Shown one piece after another: positions 25,495-34,174 of a DNA stretch of 64,000 nucleotides. The DNA comes from Streptomyces albus subsp. albus (GTDB taxonomy: Bacteria; Actinomycetota; Actinomycetes; Streptomycetales; Streptomycetaceae). How positions within the stretch are numbered: position 1 is the stretch's first letter; the number at the start of each line of letters is the position of its first letter. The stretch lies in assembly GCF_000719865.1 (NCBI RefSeq), contig NZ_JOID01000011.1, positions 1 to 64,000 of the forward strand, written 5' to 3'. The notes below the pieces were generated by a model. The model saw only the letters and a list, made by a program, of their open reading frames with translations. It made no database searches and was not told the origin of the DNA. A program made the position numbers and the translations under genes.

Positions 25495-27201
25495 ATGACA
25501 ACCATGGCCGGCGTTGGAGGATCGGGAAATGCGCTGCCTTCCTGGCGTTCCCTGCACATAGCGCTCGACAAGGACGAGGAGCGCGCGGAACGGCTGCTTC
25601 TCGCCGTGGTGGCCCCCTGGGCGGCCGGCCGGACGGCCGCCGGCACCCTGGCGAGCTGGTTCCCGGAGCGCACGGGAGCGGACGGCGGGCAGTTGCGTGT
25701 GCACGTCCTGAGCGCGGACGACCGGAGCACGGCCGACCTCGCCGAGGCGGTCCACTCCGCCGGCGAGGACGTGCGCGGCCCGGCCCCGGAGACGGCCGAG
25801 GTGCCCTATGAGCCCGACGCCACACCCTTCGGCGGCGCCGGCGGGCTCGCGCTCTGCGCGGAGCGCTTCGGGGACGCGGCGCGGACCGCCGTCGAAACGA
25901 TCAGGGCCGCACCGTCGCGGGAGAAGCGCCTGCGCGCCGCCGCCGCTCTGCTGCTCGCCTCGGCCCTGGCCGCCGAACCCGAGCCGCGCCGGACCGTTCA
26001 GTGGCTGCGCGGCCACGCGTCCGCGCTGGCCGGCACGGTGGACGTCGCCGGCGCCCGGAGCCGCGCCGAGGAGGACCACTTCCGCAACGAGGCCGAGTGG
26101 CGCCGTCGTCACGCCGCCACCCGTGACGAGACCACCCAACCGACGACCGCCACGGGCGCCTGGTACCGGCAGCAGTGCGAACTGCTGGTGTCGCTGGCGC
26201 GGCTGCGGGAGGCGGGCGGACTGGACCTGGCCCCGGGCGACGTCCTCCGGGCCTTCGTCCGGCGGCTGTTCGGACAGCTGGGCCTCGACGCGCGCGACGA
26301 GGCGTACACGGCCTGGCTGGTGTCGCTGGACCTCGTCTCGCCGGGACCGCGTGAGCCCTACTTCGCGGACTCCCCGGCCTCGGTCGACCGGCTCACGCAC
26401 GAGTACGGCAAGTACTTCGGCGCCCGTCTGATGGATCAGCGCCCCGACATGCCCGGTGCGACGGCGGAGGGACGCCAGGAACTCCCGCCCGCGCTGGCGC
26501 GGGTGGAGCTGGAACGACCGGCGCCCGCACCGGACGCCCCGGCGTTCGAGGAGGTGCTCCTCGCCCGGCGCAGCGCGTACGGCTACTACGGCGGTCCGCT
26601 CTCCCTCGGGGAACTCGGCGCGCTGCTCTACTACTCGGCGGGTGTCACGGCGCGGAAGACCATGCCCGGGGCGGACAGCTCCTACCCGGTCCGGCCGTAT
26701 CCGAGCGGCGGCACGCGCTATCCCCTCCGCACCCTGCTCTACTGCCACGACGTCGGCGGGCTGGCGCGCGGCACCTATCTGTACGACCCGGAGTGCCACG
26801 CGCTCGACCAGCTGGGCGACCGGGACATCTGTGCGGACCTGATGCGGATGGCGCCCGCCACTGATCCGCAGGTGGTCTTCCCGCCCAAGGCGGGCGGAAA
26901 TCTGCACGTCGACGACTGCCCGCTGTGGATTTTCACGGTGGCGGACCTGACCTTCCAGCGGCTTCACTACGGCCTGCGCTCCTATCGTCTCGTCCTGCAG
27001 GAGAGCGGCCACCTCGCGCAGAACCTGGCGCTCGTCGCGACGTGGCTGGGCAAGTCCTCGGTGGGACTCGGGGGTTTCTACGACGACACCGTGAACGAGG
27101 CGCTGGCGCTGGACGGAGTCAACTCGTCAGTGGTCTACGTCCATCTCGTCGGCGTGGTGCAGCCGCCGCCCCGCGCCGCCGGAGCGAGGGCCGGTACCTG
27201 A
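25495..27201 (+). CDS. Fused Lant_dehydr_C-like / SagB-type azoline oxidase
   Basis: 568 aa. Residues about 15-290 (SWRSLHIALDKDEERAERLL, DEAYTAWLVSLDLVSPGPR) resemble the C-terminal glutamate-elimination domain of lanthipeptide and thiopeptide dehydratases. Residues about 345-555 are a SagB/McbC-type FMN nitroreductase fold: ARRSAYGYYGGPLSLGEL, RPYPSGGTRYPL, LQESGHLAQNLAL. The family oxidises azolines to azoles. The conserved KYG before YRxxLxExGH reads H491-Y492-G, so the usual Lys is His. In a cluster with cysteine Cy modules the natural role is thiazoline to thiazole oxidation, but this two-domain layout belongs to RiPP pathways, so its use here is unusual. The ATG at 25495 has a modest GAGGA; the ATG at 25504 is also possible. 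Confidence 0.85.
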   Translation: MTTMAGVGGSGNALPSWRSLHIALDKDEERAERLLLAVVAPWAAGRTAAGTLASWFPERTGADGGQLRVHVLSADDRSTADLAEAVHSAGEDVRGPAPETAEVPYEPDATPFGGAGGLALCAERFGDAARTAVETIRAAPSREKRLRAAAALLLASALAAEPEPRRTVQWLRGHASALAGTVDVAGARSRAEEDHFRNEAEWRRRHAATRDETTQPTTATGAWYRQQCELLVSLARLREAGGLDLAPGDVLRAFVRRLFGQLGLDARDEAYTAWLVSLDLVSPGPREPYFADSPASVDRLTHEYGKYFGARLMDQRPDMPGATAEGRQELPPALARVELERPAPAPDAPAFEEVLLARRSAYGYYGGPLSLGELGALLYYSAGVTARKTMPGADSSYPVRPYPSGGTRYPLRTLLYCHDVGGLARGTYLYDPECHALDQLGDRDICADLMRMAPATDPQVVFPPKAGGNLHVDDCPLWIFTVADLTFQRLHYGLRSYRLVLQESGHLAQNLALVATWLGKSSVGLGGFYDDTVNEALALDGVNSSVVYVHLVGVVQPPPRAAGARAGT

Positions 27202-27209
27202 CCGTGCGG

Positions 27210-27268
27210 GAGCGGTGCGGAACCGGGGCGGCCGGGGACCGGCCGGCCGGGAACGTTCCGTACCGCTC
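27210..27268 (+). terminator. Terminator-like hairpin after the SagB-type gene
   Basis: GAGCGGTGCGGAAC (27210-27223) pairs with GTTCCGTACCGCTC (27255-27268) over 14 bp with one G-U pair. The 31-nt interior can fold further (GGCCGG/CCGGCC). It starts 9 nt after the stop codon. A second hairpin (8-bp stem, 27280-27300) follows directly. Confidence 0.65.
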
Positions 27269-27279
27269 TCCTCCATGCC

Positions 27280-27300
27280 GGCCCGCGGAGGGCGCGGGCC
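27280..27300 (+). terminator. Second GC hairpin after the SagB-type gene
   Basis: GGCCCGCG and CGCGGGCC form an 8-bp stem with a 5-nt loop (GAGGG). It probably reinforces the preceding hairpin. Confidence 0.5.
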
Positions 27301-27418
27301 TCCCCCCGGCGAGCGCCAACGTTACTGTATGGTGGCTCTAGTGTCTCCCTCTCGTCAATACGCCGTCGGGCCCGGACGGGGTCCGGCCCCTCGCGTGCGG
27401 CCGTCCCGGCTCTGCGGT

Positions 27419-27438
27419 GAGCAATCCAAGAGATGACA
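27419..27438 (+). promoter_or_regulatory. Copy of the GCAATC regulatory element, 95 bp before a start
   Basis: GAGCAATCCAAGAGATGACA lies with its first base 95 bp before the TTG start at 27514. It matches the copies at 32368 and 34907 at 15 of 20 positions shared by all three. Together with a GCTCTAGTGTC motif at 27335-27345 (also found at 21041-21051) it is the main content of the 312-bp gap 27202-27513 beyond the two hairpins. Confidence 0.6.
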
Positions 27439-27500
27439 GCCCGATTCCGGCCTGTGAAGGTCGTCGCACCAATGCAATGGCCATCCATTGCGGTCTCGGG

Positions 27501-27506
27501 GGAGGA
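27501..27506 (+). promoter_or_regulatory. Ribosome binding site deciding the TTG start at 27514
   Basis: GGAGGA lies 7 nt before TTG 27514. An upstream in-frame ATG at 27433 has no ribosome site and would put about 27 extra residues before the Tat signal. Confidence 0.75.
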
Positions 27507-27513
27507 CAAACAA

Positions 27514-29034
27514 TTGAACCAGCGCAGAGATTCACTTGGACGGGGCGCTCCGCGGCGTTCGGTGCTCTTCGGGTTCGCCGGAGGCGCCGGGATCCTGGCG
27601 ACCGGCTCGCTGGGCCTTACCGCGCAGCCGGCAGCGGCCGCCGCCACGGCCGGCACCACTCGTCACCGCTTCGACTTCGCCACGGGCAACGCGCCTCTGG
27701 AAGTCTTCGGTCCCGTATCGGGAGATCCGGTGCGAGCCGCGATCGAGCCGAGTGACGCGACCCTCATCATCCGCTTCTCGAATCTGGTGGCGCACTCCTG
27801 GTTCGACGCCATCGCGCCGTACCATCCGACCGCGGTCGGCATCCACTCGGACCTCGGCCGCCGTCCGGCGAGCGAGAGGGCGACCAACAAGCACAGGAAC
27901 GTCGCTCTCATGTACGCCACGTACCGCATGTACGGGGCTCTGCTGCCGCAGTACTCGGCCGTCTGGCGCGAGGCCATGTCCTCGGTCGGACTGGACCCCG
28001 ACGACGACGGAGAGGACACCGGGACGCCCGTCGGCATAGGGAACCTCGCGGCACAGGGCGTGCTCAGGAGCCGGCTGCGCGACGGCATGAACCAGCTGGG
28101 CGATCACGGCGGGCGCGAGTACAACCGCGAGCCGTTCGCGGACTACACGGGATACCAGCCGGTGAACACCGCCTACAGACTCCGTGATCCGTCCCGCTGG
28201 CAGCCCGCCGTCGTCACCAAGGGCAACGGCATCTTCCAGGTCCAGCAGTTCGTGACGCCGCAGTTGCGGAAGGTCCGCCCCTATTCGTACGCCGATCCCC
28301 GTGAATTCCGCGTCGCGGAGCCCACGGCGAGCAACCACCGCAACGCAGAGGCGTACCGGCGGCAGGCCGACGACATACTCGCGATGTCGGCGAGCCTGAC
28401 CGACGAACAGAAGATGAAGTGCGAGTTGTTCGACGACAAGTTCACGAGCCTCGGCGCGGCCGTCGGTTCCGCGTCGCACGGCGCCGCTCTCGACCTGGAC
28501 GGCTGGGTTCACCTCCACGCCGTCGCCGACACCGCCACCTTCGACGCCAGCATCGCCGCCTGGTACAACAAGCACGTCTACGACGCGGTGCGGCCGGGCA
28601 CCGCGATCCGCCATGTGTACGGAAACCGGCCGGTGACCGCATGGGGCGGGCCGGGCAAGGGGACCGTCAGGATTCCGGCCGACCAGTGGCGGAGTTACGT
28701 GGCCACCCCGGACCACTCGGAGTACCCCTCCGGCTCGACCGCTCTGTGCTCGGCCGAGGCGCAGTCGGTGCGGCGCTTCCTCGACACCGACGAGGTGAGG
28801 ATCCGCATTCCGCGCGCCAAGGGCTCGTCCCGGGTGGAACCGGGGGTCACGCCCCACGAGGACACGGTGCTGGGCTGGGACTCCTGGACCGACTGGACGC
28901 GCGAGTGCGGGCTCAGCAGGTTCTGGGGCGGTGTCCATTTCATGCCGGCGGTCGAGGCGTCCTGGGACATGGGACGCAGGATCGGCGACCGCGCCTTCGA
29001 GTTCGTCCGCGCCCACATCGACGGTGAGGTGTGA
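27514..29034 (+). CDS. Tat-exported vanadium-haloperoxidase/PAP2-family protein with altered PSGH motif
   Basis: 506 aa from the TTG start. The N-terminus RR(14-15)SVLFGFAGGAGILATGSLG ending in QPAAAAA is a twin-arginine signal, so the protein should be exported folded. Vanadate-site motifs of haloperoxidases and type 2 acid phosphatases are present: K353xxxxxxRP361 and S468RFWGGVH475. The middle motif PSGH reads PSGS (405-408), so the usual acid-base His is a Ser. It may be a variant haloperoxidase, a phosphatase or a non-catalytic relative. The length (about 500 aa) is typical of bacterial haloperoxidase-like proteins. Extracellular location differs from the intracellular flavin halogenases of the cluster. 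A hairpin follows at 29089. Confidence 0.85.
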   Translation: MNQRRDSLGRGAPRRSVLFGFAGGAGILATGSLGLTAQPAAAAATAGTTRHRFDFATGNAPLEVFGPVSGDPVRAAIEPSDATLIIRFSNLVAHSWFDAIAPYHPTAVGIHSDLGRRPASERATNKHRNVALMYATYRMYGALLPQYSAVWREAMSSVGLDPDDDGEDTGTPVGIGNLAAQGVLRSRLRDGMNQLGDHGGREYNREPFADYTGYQPVNTAYRLRDPSRWQPAVVTKGNGIFQVQQFVTPQLRKVRPYSYADPREFRVAEPTASNHRNAEAYRRQADDILAMSASLTDEQKMKCELFDDKFTSLGAAVGSASHGAALDLDGWVHLHAVADTATFDASIAAWYNKHVYDAVRPGTAIRHVYGNRPVTAWGGPGKGTVRIPADQWRSYVATPDHSEYPSGSTALCSAEAQSVRRFLDTDEVRIRIPRAKGSSRVEPGVTPHEDTVLGWDSWTDWTRECGLSRFWGGVHFMPAVEASWDMGRRIGDRAFEFVRAHIDGEV

Positions 29035-29088
29035 CGGCCGGTCCGACGACGACGCGTGACCGGGGCTGAATCCCGGTATCCGCTCACC

Positions 29089-29125
29089 GGTGCGGCCGGT
29101 CGGCACGATGTCGGCCGGTCGCACC
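29089..29125 (+). terminator. Terminator hairpin after the haloperoxidase-like gene
   Basis: A 17-bp stem with three G-U pairs (29089-29105 with 29109-29125) and a CGA loop lies 55 nt after the stop. The rest of the 257-bp gap 29035-29291 should hold the promoter of the DoxX-like gene, which I could not define. Confidence 0.65.
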
Positions 29126-29291
29126 TGAAACAAGCCAACTCCCTTGCTAACTAGGCGAGTTGGAGGCCCGACACCCATGCCGTCGCTAGGCTGCGGATCA
29201 CTCTCTGGTCCGACCGGGCGTAGTGGACGCCGGGATTCTGCACTCCCAGACCCTGACCCCTGACCATGTGGAAAGCAGAGGAAGTCACGTC

Positions 29292-29666
29292 ATGAATGTC
29301 GCCCTGTGGATCGTTGCGGGTGTTCTTGCCTTCGCGTTCGCCCTTGTCGGCCTGTTGAAGGTCACCAAGCCCAAGGAGGAACTGGCCGGCGGCAGCATGC
29401 CCTGGGCCGCCGACTTCTCGCCGGGCATGGTGAAGGCGATCGGAGCGGTGGAAGTGCTCGCTGCCATCGGACTCGTGCTGCCCCCGCTGCTCGACACCGC
29501 CACGGTCCTCGTGCCGCTGGCCGCCACCGGCCTGGCCGTCACGATGGTGGGTGCCGCCGCCGTCCACGCCCGGCGCAAGGAGAACTCGGCCATCGGCCTC
29601 AACGTCGTGCTGCTGGCCCTGTCCGTCTTCGTCGCCTGGGGACGCTTCGGGCCCCACAGCTTCTGA
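29292..29666 (+). CDS. DoxX-like small membrane protein
   Basis: 124 aa with four hydrophobic segments (ALWIVAGVLAFAFALVGLLK, KAIGAVEVLAAIGLVLP, TVLVPLAATGLAVTMVGAA, NVVLLALSVFVAWG). The pattern, including KVTKPKEEL after the first segment and PWAADF, fits the DoxX/DUF4267-like family of actinomycete inner-membrane proteins. GAGGAAG precedes the ATG. Its function is not known. It stands alone, followed at once by the homopolymer tract, and may not belong to the biosynthetic pathway. Confidence 0.8.
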   Translation: MNVALWIVAGVLAFAFALVGLLKVTKPKEELAGGSMPWAADFSPGMVKAIGAVEVLAAIGLVLPPLLDTATVLVPLAATGLAVTMVGAAAVHARRKENSAIGLNVVLLALSVFVAWGRFGPHSF

Positions 29667-29680
29667 TTCCGGATAACGGC

Positions 29681-30473
<793 letters not shown>

Positions 30474-31111
30474 GACTCTCCCCCTGTGGAACGTTTCGCG
30501 TACCGAAATTCTGTGTGAACGCGATGTTTCGCGCGTAGAATTCGCAGCTGATGGATCTCATCGCAGATGTCGCGGAGTCCTGCGGCGGAAGTGGAAGCTG
30601 AAGCCGGCCGGCCGTTGCACCGTCTTGCGGCCGGCCCGGGTGGGGGAGCCGGGCGGGGATCTCGAGCCCTTGCTCCGCCCGCACGGGGGTTCTCCCTTGG
30701 TGTTATCGGCGCGTTCCCTGCCCGGTGGCGTCGGTTACCTCGCCAGAAGGGTTGCAGATGGAACATGCCCCTGTCTTCTTCGTTCTTGCGGTTCCGCCGG
30801 CGTCGCCAAACGTACTGTTCGGTGGCATTGGAGCGATTTCGCATCTTTCCCGAGCCGCGTTGCGGGCGTGATGGCTCGGAATGCCCGCGGAGTGCGGGGG
30901 ACGGTGGCCGCCGTCCCGCGGGTCGAATGATCTTCTTCCATTTCTCCGGAAGGTGATCGTCCGAGTGGACACTTTGATTCCGGGCATCGGTGGGATGCCG
31001 TGTCCATCGTGTCCCGGGCACCGAAAAGGGCCCCTGCTGCGGGAGGCACGGCGCCCCGAACTGGTGCCGTGTGCGAGCAGAGGCCCTGACGGGCGGAGTG
31101 CGGCCTTCCGG
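30474..31111. other. Intergenic region without a convincing gene
   Basis: This 638-bp region lies upstream of the AraC gene and downstream of the small ABM gene. Open frames exist on both strands, but none shows a ribosome site, domain or natural codon pattern. It presumably holds the promoter of the AraC gene. I see no clear operator or terminator. Confidence 0.5.
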
Positions 31112-31402
31112 CTACACCACGGCGACGATCTCGGCCGTCTCCGCGGCCACGTCGGTCGTGAGGGAGAACGCGGCGCCGGCCGCCGGCATCGTCGGACCGG
31201 CGGCGAGGGCCTTCTGCATGCTCTCGGCGTCCTGCCAGTACCAGTGGTCGACCCAGGTGCCGTCCTCGAGCCGGCCGAGACGGGCCTCGGTGAGTCCGGG
31301 GAACGACTCCCGGACCGCGGTGATCAGCGCGGCCCGCTTCTCGATCATCGCCTGCTCGTTGGCGGGGTCGGTCCTGAAGCGCGTGATGCGGACGACTGTC
31401 AT
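31112..31402 (-). CDS. ABM-fold (antibiotic biosynthesis monooxygenase-like) small protein
   Basis: 96 aa. The pattern MTVVRITRFRTDPANEQAMIEKRAA, then a WVDHWYWQDAESMQKAL segment, fits the dimeric alpha/beta barrel superfamily (ABM/EthD type). Such proteins are cofactor-less oxygenases, cyclases or simply binding proteins. The gene stands alone under a promoter with two CTCTAGAG sites and is divergent from the AraC gene at 31610, its possible regulator. A link with the antibiotic pathway is a guess. Confidence 0.75.
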   Translation of the reverse strand: MTVVRITRFRTDPANEQAMIEKRAALITAVRESFPGLTEARLGRLEDGTWVDHWYWQDAESMQKALAAGPTMPAAGAAFSLTTDVAAETAEIVAVV

Positions 31403-31413
31403 GCCAAGTTCCT

Positions 31414-31447
31414 CTCTAGAGTGTCTATCTCATGTGGCACTCTAGAG
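31414..31447. promoter_or_regulatory. Inverted repeat CTCTAGAGTG / CACTCTAGAG in the ABM promoter
   Basis: There are two perfect 10-bp arms (31414-31423 and 31438-31447), 14 bp apart, each containing the palindrome CTCTAGAG. Read on the minus strand, a TTGACT (31464-31469) lies 19 bp from a TAGAGT (31439-31444), so one arm would cover the -10 box. This looks like a repressor operator for the small ABM gene, perhaps shared with the divergent AraC gene. Confidence 0.6.
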
Positions 31448-31609
31448 GTACACTACGTTGACGAGTCAAGTGCACTGGTTGCTCAGTTGCCGAAAGGCGG
31501 GCGGCTGCCTGACGGGTGTCCGGCCACCTGCTTTTCTCGGTCCGACTGGGGATGTGGGGGGCGATCGAGCGGAACGCGGCGCGCCGTTCAACTCACAGGG
31601 GGAGTCCTG

Positions 31610-32347
31610 ATGCGGTCGGAAATCGAGAGTGTCGTCGAGGTCATACGTGATCGGTACCACGAGGATCTTTCCCTCTGTGCGCTCGCCGACATGGCGCGGA
31701 TGAGCGCCTTCCATATGTCGCGGATATTCCACCGGGAGACCGGTCTCCCGCCAAATCGTTTCCTCTCCGCAGTGCGCCAGGAGGAGGCGAAGCGCAAGCT
31801 CCTCTATACGTCCGACCGGATCGCCGACATCTCGGTTCAGGTGGGCTATTCCAGCCTGGGGAGTTTCACGACGCGCTTCACGAAGAGCGTTGGCGTGTCA
31901 CCCGGGCGTTTCCGTCGGCTTGCGCAGCTCGGGCAGACGGCCATCGATTTCACCGTGGGGCAGGCGGATGACGCGCCCTTCGCCTACGGATCTTTTCGGG
32001 GGCGGGTCCTCCGGGGTGACGGTCAGGACAACGAGCCGGTTTTCGTCGCGGCGATTCCCCCGCTCTCCCGGTACGAGCGCCCTTCACGATGCCGCCGTAT
32101 TCCGAGCGGTACCGGCGGCTGGAGCATTGATTTCGTTCCCGAAGGTCACTGGTATATTCAGGCGGTTTCGAGGAGGGCCGGTGGCGGCAGTCGGCCCATT
32201 GCCGTCGGGAGTGCTGGTCCTTTTTACGTCGCGCCGAGTTCCGTGATTACCGTGGATCTTGTCCTGAAATCTCCGTCGCAAACGCGTGTTTTTGATGCGG
32301 AGCGGGCCGCTATCGGTGCCGCGCTACCGGAGCTGTTTTCCTCCTGA
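31610..32347 (+). CDS. AraC-family regulator with beta-rich C-terminal domain
   Basis: 245 aa; the ATG at 31610 is preceded by AGGGGGAG. The N-terminal AraC DNA-binding domain spans about 1-105 (IRDRYHEDLSLCALADMARM, GYSSLGSFTTRFTKSVGVSP). The C-terminal part (about 130-235; VFVAAIPPLSRYERP, GHWYIQAVSRR, VGSAGPFYVAPSS) is predicted beta structure shared with the paralogue at 29740-30473. I do not recognise it as a known ligand-binding domain. It is divergent from the ABM gene and ends 114 bp before the FAD oxidoreductase gene. Confidence 0.85.
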   Translation: MRSEIESVVEVIRDRYHEDLSLCALADMARMSAFHMSRIFHRETGLPPNRFLSAVRQEEAKRKLLYTSDRIADISVQVGYSSLGSFTTRFTKSVGVSPGRFRRLAQLGQTAIDFTVGQADDAPFAYGSFRGRVLRGDGQDNEPVFVAAIPPLSRYERPSRCRRIPSGTGGWSIDFVPEGHWYIQAVSRRAGGGSRPIAVGSAGPFYVAPSSVITVDLVLKSPSQTRVFDAERAAIGAALPELFSS

Positions 32348-32367
32348 CGGGCCCGGTCCGCGGGGTT

Positions 32368-32387
32368 GAGCAATCCTGGAGAAGACA
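32368..32387 (+). promoter_or_regulatory. Copy of the GCAATC regulatory element, 94 bp before a start
   Basis: GAGCAATCCTGGAGAAGACA begins 94 bp before the GTG start at 32462. It differs from the copy at 27419 at only three positions. Confidence 0.6.
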
Positions 32388-32417
32388 TTATTTACCGGCT
32401 TCCTCAACAATGACAGA

Positions 32418-32436
32418 CCGGTGCGGTCCGCACCGG
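32418..32436. promoter_or_regulatory. 19-bp palindrome upstream of the FAD oxidoreductase
   Basis: CCGGTGCGG and CCGCACCGG flank a single T, ending 25 bp before the GTG start. Its position and symmetry suggest an operator for a dimeric repressor; a short leader hairpin is the alternative. Confidence 0.5.
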
Positions 32437-32461
32437 AATTCTGTCTTCATGAGGAGGGCAC

Positions 32462-33838
32462 GTGGGCGTGGTCGGCGGACACGCAGTGATTATGGGGGGC
32501 TCGATCGGAGGACTGGTCGCGGCCCGCACGCTCTCCCGCAGATTCACCTCGGTGACCGTGATCGACAGGGACACTCTTCCCGATGGCCCGCACAGCCGGA
32601 AGGGCGTGCCCCAGGGCCCACACGCCCACGCCCTGCTCATCAGCGGGCGCAAGAAGCTGGACGAGCTCTTCCCCGGTCTCACCGACGAACTGATCGCCGG
32701 CGGGGCGGTGCCCTTCGACCCGGGCCGTGATCTGCTCTTCCATCAGATGGGCGGGCTGCGTATCCGGTTCACCAGCGGGCAGCTCGGCATCAGCCTCACC
32801 CGCGCCTACCTCGAGCACGCCGTCCGGCGCCGCGTCACCGCGCTGCCCAACGTGGAGATCCTCGACCGCACCGCCGTGAGCGGGCTGTTCGGTGTGTCCG
32901 GCAGGGTGCTGGGGGTCGATCTGGACGACGGCCGCAGACTCGGCGCCGACCTCGTCGTCGACGCCACCGGGCGCAGCGCCGGCCGTACCGAGCGGTGGCT
33001 GGAACAGCTCGACTGTCCGGCGCCCAAGACGACCACCGTCAAGATCGATGTCGGGTACACCACCCGCGTGATGCACCGGCAGGGCGGCGAGCTGCACGGC
33101 GACGCCCTGCTGTACCTGATGTCCGCGGTGCCGCCGCACGACAAGCGTGCCGCCGCGGTGTTCGCGGTGGAGGGGGACCGCTGGATCGTCACCCTGGGCG
33201 GATGGCACCGGTCGCACGCACCGGTGGACCCCGAGGGTTTCGCCGCCTTCGCCGAAGGGCTGCCCAGCCCGCACGTGGCCGAACTGCTCGCCCGGACCAA
33301 GCCGGTCGATGAGGGGAACGCGGAGCGTTTCCTGTACCCGGCGGCCAGGCGGCGCTGGTTCGAGGACCTGAAGAAGGTGCCCGCGGGCTTCGTGGCGCTC
33401 GGCGACGCGATCTGCAGCTTCAATCCCCTCTACGGCCAGGGCATGACCGTGGCCACGCTGGAGGCGGTGGAGCTGGGCCGCTGCCTCGACCGGCACGGCG
33501 AGGCCACTCCGGCCATGGCGCGCCGGTTCTACCGGGCGGCGTCACGCGTGATCGACACCCCGTGGCAGATGTCCACGAGCAGTGACTTCATGTACCCCGA
33601 GACGATCGGCGCCAAGGGGATCGGTACGGACCTGATGAACCGCTACGTCCGTCAGGTCATGATGGCCAGTCATGTGTCGGTCCCCGCGCACCGGGTCATG
33701 CTCGACGTGCAGCATCTGCTGGCCAGGCCGGCGGCCGTCGTCCGCCCCGACCGGGTGGTGCGGTCGCTGATCGGCGCCCGCCGTTCGCCGGCCCACCCGG
33801 CGTCCACCGGGTCCGGGGCGGCCGCCGGTCTCTCCTGA
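32462..33838 (+). CDS. FAD-dependent oxidoreductase/epoxidase-like monooxygenase
   Basis: 458 aa; the GTG start follows GAGGAGGG. The FAD-binding start AVIMGGSIGGLVAARTLSRR and the motif HSRKGVPQGPHAHALL resemble the FAD epoxidases of polyether pathways and related group A flavoproteins. DATGRSAGR and GDAICSFNPLYGQGMTVATLE are the central and C-terminal FAD motifs. It lacks WxWxIP, so it is not a halogenase. It may epoxidise or hydroxylate the polyketide chain. It is monocistronic: a GCAATC element and a palindrome lie upstream, and a strong hairpin follows 36 nt after the stop. Confidence 0.85.
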   Translation: MGVVGGHAVIMGGSIGGLVAARTLSRRFTSVTVIDRDTLPDGPHSRKGVPQGPHAHALLISGRKKLDELFPGLTDELIAGGAVPFDPGRDLLFHQMGGLRIRFTSGQLGISLTRAYLEHAVRRRVTALPNVEILDRTAVSGLFGVSGRVLGVDLDDGRRLGADLVVDATGRSAGRTERWLEQLDCPAPKTTTVKIDVGYTTRVMHRQGGELHGDALLYLMSAVPPHDKRAAAVFAVEGDRWIVTLGGWHRSHAPVDPEGFAAFAEGLPSPHVAELLARTKPVDEGNAERFLYPAARRRWFEDLKKVPAGFVALGDAICSFNPLYGQGMTVATLEAVELGRCLDRHGEATPAMARRFYRAASRVIDTPWQMSTSSDFMYPETIGAKGIGTDLMNRYVRQVMMASHVSVPAHRVMLDVQHLLARPAAVVRPDRVVRSLIGARRSPAHPASTGSGAAAGLS

Positions 33839-33873
33839 GCCGGGCGTGTCCTCCCGGCCCGAGGGCGTGCCCG

Positions 33874-33912
33874 GGCCGCCCGTACCGGCCTCCCCCGCCG
33901 GTACGGGCGGCC
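33874..33912 (+). terminator. Strong terminator hairpin after the FAD oxidoreductase
   Basis: A perfect 16-bp stem, GGCCGCCCGTACCGGC and its complement, with a 7-nt loop (CTCCCCC). It occupies the start of the 336-bp gap 33839-34174; the rest of the gap should contain the TetR promoter, in which I recognise no clear motif. Confidence 0.75.
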
Positions 33913-34174
33913 GCGTTCCGGGACCGGGCCGCGCGCCCGCGGGGGCACGGCCGGACGTCCGCACCCCCGCGGCGCCGCCCGTTCCAACCGGCGCCGGGAG
34001 GCCGGAGCGCGCGGCCGGGGACGGCCCGTACGGCATGGCCGCGTGCCCGGCCGCCGGGAACGGCAGTCATACTTGCCTGGCCTGCTGGAGTGGACGGATG
34101 CCGACACCCCGGGTCCCTCGGACGGTCCGCCCAGTGGCCCGAGATGCCGAGCAGTGAGTGGGAAGTGATCCAGA

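Noticed and set aside
27433..27513. Upstream ATG start for the haloperoxidase-like gene
   Set aside because: No ribosome site, and it would place an extra 27 residues before the Tat signal; TTG at 27514 has GGAGGA at the right distance.
30474..31021. Possible small genes in the gap upstream of the AraC gene
   Set aside because: Several overlapping frames exist on both strands but none has a ribosome site or sensible protein pattern.
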